A stretch of DNA of 33,766 nucleotides from Candidatus Gemmiger excrementipullorum (GTDB lineage Bacteria > Bacillota > Clostridia > Oscillospirales > Ruminococcaceae). The stretch lies in contig DXEI01000128.1 of NCBI GenBank assembly GCA_019115045.1, positions 1 to 33,766 on the forward strand, read 5' to 3'. Positions 8,556 to 16,130 of this stretch are shown piece by piece; position 1 is the first letter of the stretch, and each line of letters opens with the position of its first letter. Below the pieces are notes generated by a model. It made no database searches. It worked only from the letters and a program-made list of their open reading frames with translations, and had not been told where the DNA came from. A program made the position numbers and the translations under genes.

Positions 8556-9557
8556 TCAGGCCGCGGCGTCCTGCGCTTCCTCGTCGGGCAGGGTCGCCTG
8601 CAGCGTTCCGTTTTGGTAGGTAAAAGTAAGGGTACCCTGTTCGTCGGTGCGGTAGACGTCCACGCCACAGGCGGCGAGGCGGCGCAGCACCTCGGCATGC
8701 GGGTGGCCGTAGTCGTTATCGCGCCCGCAGCTGATGACAGCCGCCTGCGGCTGCACGACCGAGAGCAGCGCCTCGCTGCTGGAAGTGGACGAGCCATGGT
8801 GGCCCACCTTGTACAGCACCGCGTGCAGACCGCGGCCGTATTCGTCGACGAGCGCCTGTTCGGCTTCTTCCTCGGCGTCGCCGGTGGCGAGGTAGCGGAA
8901 GCCGCCCGCCGTAAACAGCAGGCAGAGCGAACCGTTGTTGGCGTCGTCCTCGTCCACAGTCAGCGCGCTGCCGCCCTGCAGAACTTGCAGCGTGCCGGAC
9001 CCCAGTGCAAAGCAGTCGCCCGGCGATGTTTCGGCCAGCGGCACGCCGGCGGCGGCCGCCTGTTCCAAAACGGCGCGCGACCAGGCGGAAGATTCCCCTG
9101 CCGGCGGGTCCCACACCGGCACCAGCAGCGTTTCGACCGGCAGCGCTTCCAGCACGGCGGCCGCGCCGCCGGTGTGGTCGGCATGCGGGTGGGTCAGCAC
9201 GAGGTAGCGCAGCCGCTCCACCCCGGCCAGCTGCAGGCTGCGCGCCAGCGCGTCGGCGGTATCGGCTGTGCCGGTGTCGATCAGACAATATTCGCCGTCC
9301 TGGCCGATGAGCACAGCGTCGCCCTGGCCGACATCCAGCACGGTGACGGTGGTGGGGCTGGCGGCCAGCAGTTCGGCGTCGGGTGCATCCAGCGGCACGC
9401 CGAACGCCGCGTACAGCTGCGTCCAGGTGGGCACACCGCCCTGCCCGCCCCGAAAAGCCACCACATAGGCAGATACGGCCAGCGCCAGCACCGCCAGGCA
9501 GATAAAAGCCCGGCGGGCCGTGCGCAGCCGGCGTTTAGTTTTCCTCGTACTGGCCAT
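8556..9557 (-). CDS. ComEC C-terminal-like metallo-beta-lactamase-fold hydrolase, membrane-anchored
   Basis: 333-aa protein with one N-terminal hydrophobic segment (about residues 17-35, preceded by a basic stretch) and an extracytoplasmic MBL-fold domain. Metal motifs: THPHADHTGG, ATGDAEEEAE, GHHGSSTSS and DNDYGHPH, the pattern of the C-terminal domain of ComEC. Full ComEC is a large DNA-uptake channel; this protein has only the hydrolase part, so a nuclease or phosphodiesterase outside the membrane is likely but unproven. Its ATG lies 23 bp inside the 3' end of ftsK, with GGAG about 11 nt upstream, so it is coupled to ftsK. The C-terminus is acidic and Ala-rich. Confidence 0.85.
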   Translation of the reverse strand: MASTRKTKRRLRTARRAFICLAVLALAVSAYVVAFRGGQGGVPTWTQLYAAFGVPLDAPDAELLAASPTTVTVLDVGQGDAVLIGQDGEYCLIDTGTADTADALARSLQLAGVERLRYLVLTHPHADHTGGAAAVLEALPVETLLVPVWDPPAGESSAWSRAVLEQAAAAGVPLAETSPGDCFALGSGTLQVLQGGSALTVDEDDANNGSLCLLFTAGGFRYLATGDAEEEAEQALVDEYGRGLHAVLYKVGHHGSSTSSSEALLSVVQPQAAVISCGRDNDYGHPHAEVLRRLAACGVDVYRTDEQGTLTFTYQNGTLQATLPDEEAQDAAA

Positions 9558-12500
9558 TCAGCTTGCGCTCCTGCCATTGGGCGCGGGTGACCAGCACCGC
9601 GCGGGGCTTGGCGCCCTCGTACGGGCCGATGACTTTTTCCTGTTCCATCTGGTCCATGATGCGGGCGGCGCGGGCATAGCCCAGCTTGCAGCGGCGCTGC
9701 AGCAGGCTCGTCGAAGCCTGCCCGGCCTCGATGACGCACTCGACCGCCTGCTCGAACATCGGGTCCAGCGCGCCGCCCTCGGCGTCGTCCTCGCCTTTTT
9801 TGCTGCCTTTTTCGGCCACGGCGCGGCGTTCCATCTCGGCGATCATCTCCTCGTCATACTGGGCCGAGGAGGTGGACTTGATAAAGCTGAGCACAGCGCT
9901 GATCTCCTCGTCGGTGACGAAGGTGCCCTGCACGCGCACCGGCTTGGACGCGCCGACGGGCAAAAACAGCATATCGCCGTTGCCCAGCAGTTTTTCGGCG
10001 CCCGAAGCGTCGAGGATGGTGCGCGAGTCGATCTGGCTGGAGACCGCGAACGCGATGCGGCTGGGGATGTTGGCCTTGATGAGGCCGGTGATGACGTCGA
10101 CGCTGGGGCGCTGCGTGGCGACGATGAGGTGGATGCCGGCCGCGCGGGCTTTCTGCGCGATGCGGCAGATGTAGTCCTCGACTTCCTTGCCGGCGACCAT
10201 CATGAGGTCGGCCAGCTCGTCGATGACGATGGCGATGTAGGGCAGGTGCTCCAGCCCGGCCTGCGCGGCCAGGCGGTTGTAGGCCTTGATCTCGCGCACG
10301 TTATTTTCGGCAAAGAGTTTGTAGCGGCGCTCCATCTCGGCCACGCTGGCGCCCAGCGCGCCGGCGGCCTTGCGCGGCTCGGTGACGACGGGCATGAGCA
10401 GGTGCGGGATGCCGTTATACTCGGCCAGTTCGACGACTTTGGGGTCGATGAGGATGAGCTTGACGTCCTCGGGCCCTGAGCGGAACAAAAAGCTGATGAT
10501 GATGGAGTTGACGCACACCGATTTGCCGCTGCCGGTGGAACCCGCGATGAGCAGGTGCGGCATCTTGCACAGGTCGGCCACCTGGGCGGTGCCGGCGATG
10601 TCCTTGCCAAGGGCCATCGTCAGCGGGCTGCGCATGTTGATGTAGTTCTGCGCCTCAAACACCGAGCGGATGTTGACGGTGGAGCGGATCTTGTTGGGCA
10701 CCTCGATGCCGACGGCCGGTTTGCCGGGGATGGGCGCCTCGATGCGCACGCCCGCCGTGGCCAGGTTGAGCGCGATGTCGTCGGCCAGGCTGGTGATGCG
10801 GCTGACCTTGATGCCGGCCTGGGGCTGCAGCTCATACCGCGTGACCGAAGGACCGCGGCAGATGTCGAGGATCTTGGTCTTGACGCCGAAACTTTCCAGC
10901 GTGTTGACGAGGGTATCGGCGTTGCGCTTCATCTCGCGCGCGGCGCCGGCTTCATCCTCGGGCGAGGTGGCGTTGAACAGGTTGAGCGAGGGGTAGCAGT
11001 AGGGCTTGGGCGGCTCCTTTTGCGCGGCAGCCAGGTCGATGGCGGCCTTGGCGGCCTGCGGCGGCGTATGCACCGGCGCGCCGGAGGAGTTGCCGACGCT
11101 GCTGCTGACCTGCAGGCGGGCGGCCTCGCCCCCCTGGGGCACGGCGAAGCTCTGCTCGGTGCCGGTGGGCTGGGCATCCAGCAGGTCGGAGAGCGGTTTG
11201 CCGGCCTGCCAGGCTTCCCCGGCCGCCTGGGCGACGTCAAAGCTGCCGCCCAGCGTGGGGATGGCCGCACCGCCCATGGCGGCGCGCAGTTCCTCCTGCG
11301 TAAGTACGCGGGTATCGCCCCGCACGCGCTCGGGCGCCGGCTGCGGCGCGGCCGGCGGTTCCGGTGCATCGGCGACCGGCACCAGCGGCGTGGCAAAATC
11401 CGCCGCGGTCTGCAGCGGGACCGAGAAGCCCTGCGTCTCTTCTTCCTCCGCCAGGCCGGCCGTGCCCTCGGCATCGTAAGGCGCATGGCCGCTGACGGCG
11501 CGGTGGATCAAAGCGTCGAGCTCGTCGCCGGCCGGGGCCTGCTGCGCGGGCTCCGGCTGCAAGGTCAGCTCAAAATCTTCCTGCGGGGCCGGCGCGGGGG
11601 CCGGGGCGGGTTCCTCTTTGGGCGCATGGTAGCGCTGCGGGTCAGAAAGATGCGAGAGCGGGTCCAGCCCAAAGGTACCGCCGGGGCCGATCTCGATGCG
11701 TTGCAGCGGGTCATGGTCGATGGCCTGCTGCAGTGCCCCCTGCTCTGCCCCGGGGCCCAGGTCCACGTCAAAGGACGCGCGCGCCGCGGCGCTGTGCGGG
11801 GCCGGGGCGGCGGCCGCCCGGGGCGCAGGCTGCGCCTGGCTGCCCGGCAGGCTGCCGGTGTCGGCAATGACGTCATACGCCGGGCGGTGGCGGGCCGGGT
11901 CGCCGGGCAGCGTGCCGGTGAGTTCCTCCAGCGATTCCTCCTGCGGGGTCTCGCCAAACAGCGGCGTGTCGTAGCCGGCCTCGCGCTCACTGCGGGCGGC
12001 CTGCAGTTTGCGGTACTGGCCGTCCACAAACTGTACGACATCGGCCGGGGTGACGGCAAAAAAGACCATCAGCCCCAGGGCGAACACCAGCAGCATGATG
12101 ACGTTGGACGCCGGGCGGCCAAACAGCGCCAGCAGCGTGCCGCCGATGGGCGCGCCGAGGACGCCGCCCTCCCAAAAGCCGGTCTGGCCGCGCATATACA
12201 GCATTTTGACGATCTCCCACGCGTTGGCGTCGCTGGTGGAAACTTTGGAGAACACCACCGGCACGCCCGCGCACAGGGCCGCCATCAGCGCCACTTTGCC
12301 CGCAAAGCGCCCTACGCGGTAACCGGACGCCAGCAGATACGCCAGGTAGAGCAGAAACGGCCCCACCAGGTAGGCTATGACGCCAAACAGGCCAAAATAC
12401 ACCCCGCGCATGGCGCGCCAGATGTTTTGCCCCGGCACCAGCACCATCGCCACGCACAGCAGCCCCAGCCCGGCCAGCAGCACGCTGGGCAGCAGGTCGG

Positions 12501-12651
12501 GGGTCTGGGCGCGGCGCTGGGCGCGGCGCGACGCGGGTTTTTGGCTGCGCGCAGACGGCGCGCGGCTGCCGGAGGAACGCGCGCGCCCCGAAGAAGCGCG
12601 CCCGGATGTTGTTTTTTTACCGCCGCCCTGGCGGGAACGAGATTGTGCCAT
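9535..12651 (-). CDS. ftsK: FtsK/SpoIIIE DNA translocase
   Basis: Septal DNA pump (1038 aa) that clears chromosomes from the division site or drives them into the forespore. Layout: a basic Ser/Arg-rich N-terminus (1-50); several transmembrane segments (about 50-200, e.g. LLAGLGLLCVAMVLVPG); a long Ala/Pro/Glu-rich linker (about 215-545); the RecA-like motor with Walker A AGSTGSGKS near 700, LILIDPKVVELAEYNG, and ATQRPSVDVITGLIKANIPSR; a C-terminal winged-helix gamma domain (about 963-1030, STSLLQRRCKLGYARAARI) that reads oriented DNA motifs. The ATG at 12651 has an AGAGGGGAAAG ribosome-binding site and its own sigma-A promoter upstream. It appears to head the operon running through metF and metH. 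Confidence 0.96.
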   Translation of the reverse strand: MAQSRSRQGGGKKTTSGRASSGRARSSGSRAPSARSQKPASRRAQRRAQTPDLLPSVLLAGLGLLCVAMVLVPGQNIWRAMRGVYFGLFGVIAYLVGPFLLYLAYLLASGYRVGRFAGKVALMAALCAGVPVVFSKVSTSDANAWEIVKMLYMRGQTGFWEGGVLGAPIGGTLLALFGRPASNVIMLLVFALGLMVFFAVTPADVVQFVDGQYRKLQAARSEREAGYDTPLFGETPQEESLEELTGTLPGDPARHRPAYDVIADTGSLPGSQAQPAPRAAAAPAPHSAAARASFDVDLGPGAEQGALQQAIDHDPLQRIEIGPGGTFGLDPLSHLSDPQRYHAPKEEPAPAPAPAPQEDFELTLQPEPAQQAPAGDELDALIHRAVSGHAPYDAEGTAGLAEEEETQGFSVPLQTAADFATPLVPVADAPEPPAAPQPAPERVRGDTRVLTQEELRAAMGGAAIPTLGGSFDVAQAAGEAWQAGKPLSDLLDAQPTGTEQSFAVPQGGEAARLQVSSSVGNSSGAPVHTPPQAAKAAIDLAAAQKEPPKPYCYPSLNLFNATSPEDEAGAAREMKRNADTLVNTLESFGVKTKILDICRGPSVTRYELQPQAGIKVSRITSLADDIALNLATAGVRIEAPIPGKPAVGIEVPNKIRSTVNIRSVFEAQNYINMRSPLTMALGKDIAGTAQVADLCKMPHLLIAGSTGSGKSVCVNSIIISFLFRSGPEDVKLILIDPKVVELAEYNGIPHLLMPVVTEPRKAAGALGASVAEMERRYKLFAENNVREIKAYNRLAAQAGLEHLPYIAIVIDELADLMMVAGKEVEDYICRIAQKARAAGIHLIVATQRPSVDVITGLIKANIPSRIAFAVSSQIDSRTILDASGAEKLLGNGDMLFLPVGASKPVRVQGTFVTDEEISAVLSFIKSTSSAQYDEEMIAEMERRAVAEKGSKKGEDDAEGGALDPMFEQAVECVIEAGQASTSLLQRRCKLGYARAARIMDQMEQEKVIGPYEGAKPRAVLVTRAQWQERKLNGQYEEN

Positions 12652-12727
12652 AGTGAAACTTTCCCCTCTGTCACTGCAAAGATCTATCCAAAAAACGGCT
12701 TACACGCCAAAAGCATATTCAGTGTTT

Positions 12728-12756
12728 ATTGTAGCACGAACGGGCGGCCTTGTAAA
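12728..12756 (-). promoter_or_regulatory. Probable sigma-A promoter of ftsK
   Basis: On the minus strand, TTTACA (12756-12751), a 17-bp spacer and TACAAT (12733-12728), about 75 nt before the ftsK ATG. The -35 box lies in the loop of an inverted repeat (see next entry). Confidence 0.65.
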
Positions 12757-12768
12757 GAAAAGCCGCCC
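12742..12768 (-). terminator. Hairpin downstream of tepA, overlapping the ftsK promoter
   Basis: Perfect 7-bp inverted repeat GGGCGGC/GCCGCCC with a 13-nt loop. It lies 48-74 nt past the tepA stop codon. It has no U-run in the minus direction, so it is at best a weak terminator; its overlap with the -35 box suggests a possible regulatory role instead. Confidence 0.4.
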
Positions 12769-12815
12769 GCTGTATTGCGCGGTTCCGTCCGCCGTGTGCC
12801 TCTTCCCTGCCGCGG

Positions 12816-13556
12816 TCAATGCCCGGGGGTGCGGCGCGGGGCGCGTTCGATCTCGGCATAGAGGTAGCGCAGCGCGTCGGACAGGCCGCCCAGCTCGTCG
12901 ATGAGCCCCTCCTCGACCGCCTGGCGGCCGTCGAGCACGGTACCCATATCCATGACGAGTTCGCCGGTGTTGTGCATCAGCGTGGTGAACCGGCGCGCCG
13001 TGATGCCGGAATGCCCGGCCACAAAGCCGACGATGCGCTCCTGCATCTGTTCAAAATAGCGCAGCGTCTGCGGCACGCCCAGCACCATGCCGGAATGCCG
13101 CACCGGGTGCACCGTCATGGTGGCGGTGGGCACGATGAAGCTGCGCCGGGCCGACACCGCCAGCGGGATGCCGATGGAATGCCCGCCGCCCAGCACCAGC
13201 GTGGCGCTGGGTTTGCCGACCCCGGCGATGAGCTCAGCCAGGGCGAGCCCGGCCTCGACGTCGCCGCCGACGGTGTTGAGGATGACGAGCAGGCCCTCGA
13301 TCTCGGGGTCCTCCTCAATATCGACGAGCTGGGGGATGACATGCTCATACTTGGTGGTTTTTTGGTTTTCGGGGGCCAGGCTGTGCCCCTCGATGGTGCC
13401 GATGACCGTCAGGCAGTGGATGGCGTGCCGCCCCTTGGTGGCCGGCAGGATGCCGTCCTCGGTCATAAGGTCGTGTTCGAGGCGTTTGAGGGCCGCGCTC
13501 TCGTCGGGGTTGAGGGCGGGACGGGTCTCGGTTTTGCGTTTGGCGTGATCGGGCAT
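12816..13556 (-). CDS. tepA: TepA, ClpP-like serine protease (translocation-enhancing protein family)
   Basis: Cytosolic ClpP/crotonase-fold peptidase (246 aa) of the TepA group known from Bacillus. Signature segments: LLVILNTVGGDVEAGLALAELIAG, LVLGGGHSIGIPLAVSA with the nucleophile Ser, and TATMTVHPVRHSG supplying the catalytic His. In Bacillus it has been linked to protein secretion and signal-peptide degradation; here the role is inferred. Two starts are possible: ATG at 13556 (AAAAAAGGAG, spacing about 10) or ATG at 13583 (GGGGG, spacing about 5, adding MPTKKERSA). I list the shorter. It is divergent from rex, and ftsK follows with its own promoter. Confidence 0.92.
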   Translation of the reverse strand: MPDHAKRKTETRPALNPDESAALKRLEHDLMTEDGILPATKGRHAIHCLTVIGTIEGHSLAPENQKTTKYEHVIPQLVDIEEDPEIEGLLVILNTVGGDVEAGLALAELIAGVGKPSATLVLGGGHSIGIPLAVSARRSFIVPTATMTVHPVRHSGMVLGVPQTLRYFEQMQERIVGFVAGHSGITARRFTTLMHNTGELVMDMGTVLDGRQAVEEGLIDELGGLSDALRYLYAEIERAPRRTPGH

Positions 13557-13658
13557 AGCGCTGCGCTCCTTTTTTGTTGGCATATTTCCCCCAGTATGCC
13601 CCGGCCGCGGCGGCGTTATGCGCCGGCGTGCGCCGCCCGCAAAAACTTAGATAAAAAT

Positions 13659-13687
13659 TTGACAACCTAACCGCCGGTATTTATAAT
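13659..13687 (+). promoter_or_regulatory. Consensus sigma-A promoter of rex
   Basis: Perfect TTGACA (13659-13664), 17-bp spacer, perfect TATAAT (13682-13687), leaving a leader of about 65 nt before the rex ATG. I looked for a Rex operator (TTGTTAA-type palindrome) here and did not find a convincing one. Confidence 0.88.
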
Positions 13688-13757
13688 ATCTTATAAGAGA
13701 GTTGAGTTTCCCCCGCGCGGCGCGGCCGCCGGGGCGATGTTGTGAGGGAGTAAGACC

Positions 13758-14396
13758 ATGCCGGTACAAAATAAAGCGTCTTTGCCCGTGATCAAACGGC
13801 TGCCAAAATATTACCGCTACCTGACCAACCTTTCCGCCGACGGGCGGGAGAAGATCTCTTCCAGCGAGTTGGCCCACATGATGGGCACCACCGCCAGCCA
13901 GGTGCGGCAGGATTTCAACTGCTTTGGAGGGTTCGGCCAGCAGGGCATCGGCTACAAGGTCGACGTGCTGCGCGCCGAGATCGGCAAGCTGCTGTTTGGC
14001 GACGGCGAGCGGCTGCCCACCATCCTGATCGGCGCGGGGCACCTGGGCTCGGCCGTGTCCAGCTTTATCAGCCGCGACACCAACGGCTACCGGCTCATCG
14101 GCGTGTTCGACGTCAAGCCGGAGCTGTTCGGCCAGACGATCTGCGGGGTGCAGATCTTCCCGCTGCGCGAACTGGCGCGCTTTTGCGCCGAGCACCACCC
14201 CACGGTGGCCGTGCTGTGCGTGCCGCGCCAGAGCGCGATGGACCTGGCCGGCGAACTGGTCGAGTACGGCATCCAGGGCGTGTGGAATTTCAGCCACTAT
14301 GACCTTTCGGTCGAATACCCGCAGCTGACGGTGGAAAACGTCCACCTGGGCGACAGCCTGATGAGCCTGGGGTATCGCCTGCGCAACCAGGAATAA
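13758..14396 (+). CDS. rex: Redox-sensing transcriptional repressor Rex
   Basis: NADH/NAD+-sensing dimeric repressor of fermentation and respiration genes (212 aa, usual length). The N-terminal winged helix (KISSSELAHMMGTTASQVRQDF, about 32-53) is followed by the Rossmann domain with ILIGAGHLGSA (about 93-103) and VFDVKPE, and the C-terminal swapped helix (VWNFSHYDL...NVHLGDSLMSLGYRL). The ATG follows GAGGGAG by about 7 nt. It heads a two-gene unit with thymidine kinase, which starts 12 nt after the rex stop. The promoter is a near-perfect sigma-A site. Confidence 0.97.
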   Translation: MPVQNKASLPVIKRLPKYYRYLTNLSADGREKISSSELAHMMGTTASQVRQDFNCFGGFGQQGIGYKVDVLRAEIGKLLFGDGERLPTILIGAGHLGSAVSSFISRDTNGYRLIGVFDVKPELFGQTICGVQIFPLRELARFCAEHHPTVAVLCVPRQSAMDLAGELVEYGIQGVWNFSHYDLSVEYPQLTVENVHLGDSLMSLGYRLRNQE

Positions 14397-14408
14397 CGGA
14401 GGGGCCCC

Positions 14409-15017
14409 ATGGCAAAACTGTATTTCCGCTACGGCGCTATGAACAGCGGCAAGACGACCGCGCTGATGCAGGTCGCCTACAACTACAAAGAGCGCGGCAT
14501 GCGCGTGCTGATCTTAAAGCCGTCCATCGACACCAAAGGGCAGGACCGCATCGTCTCGCGCCTGGGCATCGAGTGCAAGGTCGACCAGCTCGTCACGCCG
14601 GAGGTGGACATCGTCGCGCTGGTCCAAGCCGATATTGCCCAAAACGGCCCGCTGGCCTGCGTACTGTGCGACGAGAGCCAGTTTTTTACCCCCGCGCAGG
14701 CCGAACAGCTGTTTTTGGTGACGGTGGACCTGAGCGTGCCGGTGATCTGCTACGGGCTGCGGGCGGACTTTATGCTGCATGGCTTCCCCGGTTCGACCCG
14801 GCTGCTGGAGCTGGCGCATACCATTGAGGAGCTCAAGACCATCTGCGCCTGCGGGCGCAAGGCGATCTGCAACGGGCGCAAGGTCAACGGCGAGTATGTG
14901 TTTGAGGGCGCGCAGGTCGCCATCGACACCGTGGACAACGTCGAATACCAGAGCCTGTGCCCCCAGTGCTGGTACCGCGAGTACCGCGCCTTTTTAAAAC
15001 GGCACGGCAAGGGCTGA
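14409..15017 (+). CDS. tdk: Thymidine kinase
   Basis: Type II thymidine kinase (202 aa), phosphorylating thymidine in the salvage pathway. P-loop GAMNSGKTT at residues 9-17, LKPSIDTK, the catalytic DESQFF segment near 97, and a lasso region with STRLLELAHTI. The structural zinc cysteines are CACGRKA and CPQCWYREY. The ATG has GGAGGGG directly upstream. It forms an operon with rex and ends at a strong bidirectional terminator. Confidence 0.97.
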   Translation: MAKLYFRYGAMNSGKTTALMQVAYNYKERGMRVLILKPSIDTKGQDRIVSRLGIECKVDQLVTPEVDIVALVQADIAQNGPLACVLCDESQFFTPAQAEQLFLVTVDLSVPVICYGLRADFMLHGFPGSTRLLELAHTIEELKTICACGRKAICNGRKVNGEYVFEGAQVAIDTVDNVEYQSLCPQCWYREYRAFLKRHGKG

Positions 15018-15037
15018 CGCCCGCGCCGCAGCAAAAG

Positions 15038-15069
15038 GCCGCCCGGACCTTTGCAAAGGTCCGGGCGGC
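15038..15069. terminator. Bidirectional terminator between tdk and the AraC regulator
   Basis: A perfect 32-bp palindrome, GCCGCCCGGACCTTTG followed directly by its reverse complement. In the plus direction it is followed by a T-rich tract (TGCTGTTATTTGTT); in the minus direction by CCTTTTGC. The two flanking genes converge and end 20 nt and 5 nt from it, so it serves both. Confidence 0.88.
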
Positions 15070-15074
15070 TGCTG

Positions 15075-15935
15075 TTATTTGTTGCGCTTGTAATACTGGC
15101 GGTACTGCTGGGGCGAAAGGCCGGTCGCGTCCTTGAACACGCGGCGGAAATGTGCCGTGGTCATAAAGCCGGTTTTTTCGGCGATGGCGGAGATGCTCTC
15201 GGCCGATTTTTCGATACGGTTCTGCGCCTCTTTGACGCGCACGCCGTTGATGTATTCGATCAGGCTGAGGTTGGTCGATTTTTTGAACAGCCGGCTGAGG
15301 TAGTACGGGCTGATGTAAAACTGCCCCGCGATGCCGGTCAGGGTCAGTTTTTCGGCGTAATGCTGCGAGATATACGCCTGGATCTGGTCCACGATATGGT
15401 TGCTGACGCGCCCGCGCTCGCCGCCCTGCTCGCGCTGTTGGCGGCAGAGGTCTTTGAGTTCCAGCAGCAGCGTCGCCAGCATCATTTTGCGCATGGCTTC
15501 CCGCTCCTGCGAGGGGTCGCCCTCCAGCGACAGCAGCTGCTGCAGCATGCTTTGGATATGGTTTTGCTGCTTGACGGTGATGTTGGAGAGCAGATGGTTA
15601 TGCTCCTCGGTCAAAAAAGAGAAGAAGTCCACCTCCGGGAAGGCAGCCGCGATCTTTTCGAGGTATTCGCGGCTGAAATTGAGCACGACGCGGCTGGAGG
15701 GCGCGTCCCCCAGCGAAGCGGTCTTGTGGATCTGGTTTTCGCCGATGAGCACCACGCTGCCCGCGTTGACGATGTAGGCGGAATCCTCGATAAAATAGCG
15801 GCGGGTGCCGGCGATCTCGTAATAGATCTCAAACTTATGGTGGATGTGGAAGCTGGGCATATCAAAGCCGGTATCGCGGTCGATGCGCTCGATGAAAAAA
15901 TCATCCCGCGGATCGTAGGTGTATTCAGAGACCAT
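15075..15935 (-). CDS. AraC-family transcriptional regulator
   Basis: 286-aa regulator with an N-terminal cupin-like sensor domain (SFHIHHKFEIYYEIAG, about 30-45) and two C-terminal helix-turn-helix motifs (LTGIAGQFYISPYYLSRLFKK and ISAIAEKTGFMTTAHFRRVFK, ending GLSPQQYRQYYKRNK). This architecture is usual for regulators of sugar use in Clostridia. I take ATG at 15935, which has AGAGGG upstream and begins MVSEYTYDPRDDFFIERID; the track's 15974 start lacks a ribosome-binding site. No transporter or catabolic gene is adjacent, so its target is unknown. It is monocistronic, with its own promoter and the palindromic terminator. Confidence 0.9.
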   Translation of the reverse strand: MVSEYTYDPRDDFFIERIDRDTGFDMPSFHIHHKFEIYYEIAGTRRYFIEDSAYIVNAGSVVLIGENQIHKTASLGDAPSSRVVLNFSREYLEKIAAAFPEVDFFSFLTEEHNHLLSNITVKQQNHIQSMLQQLLSLEGDPSQEREAMRKMMLATLLLELKDLCRQQREQGGERGRVSNHIVDQIQAYISQHYAEKLTLTGIAGQFYISPYYLSRLFKKSTNLSLIEYINGVRVKEAQNRIEKSAESISAIAEKTGFMTTAHFRRVFKDATGLSPQQYRQYYKRNK

Positions 15936-16006
15936 GGCAGACCCTCTTTTGCGTGGTATTGCCGCGGCGCGCAACGCCGAAGCGGCTCTTTTTTGCTAAT
16001 ATGGAT

Positions 16007-16035
16007 AGAATAGCACATTTTTTGTTATTTTTCAA
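16007..16035 (-). promoter_or_regulatory. Promoter of the AraC-family regulator
   Basis: On the minus strand, TTGAAA (16035-16030), 17-bp spacer, TATTCT (16012-16007), with a TG one base before the -10 (extended -10). It stands in an A/T-rich stretch that contrasts with its surroundings and leaves a leader of about 65-70 nt. Confidence 0.7.
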
Positions 16036-16081
16036 ATGGTTTTTTGCAAAAAATGTCCTTTTCTTACATCATTTGTGCAAA

Positions 16082-16114
16082 GCAAAAGCACCGGGTGCTG
16101 GCAGCACCCGGTGC
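16082..16114 (-). terminator. Rho-independent terminator of htpG
   Basis: Inverted repeat GCACCGGGTGCTG/CAGCACCCGGTGC (16088-16114), followed on the minus strand by TTTTGCTTTG. It lies 16 nt beyond the htpG stop codon. Confidence 0.8.
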
Positions 16115-16130
16115 GGGGTCAGATCTTACC

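Noticed and set aside
10555-12861. 768-aa plus-strand ORF
   Set aside because: Shadow of ftsK.
13641-13700. Rex auto-regulatory operator before rex
   Set aside because: A/T-rich sequence with TTATAA repeats is present, but no TTGTTAA/TTAACAA-type palindrome could be fitted.
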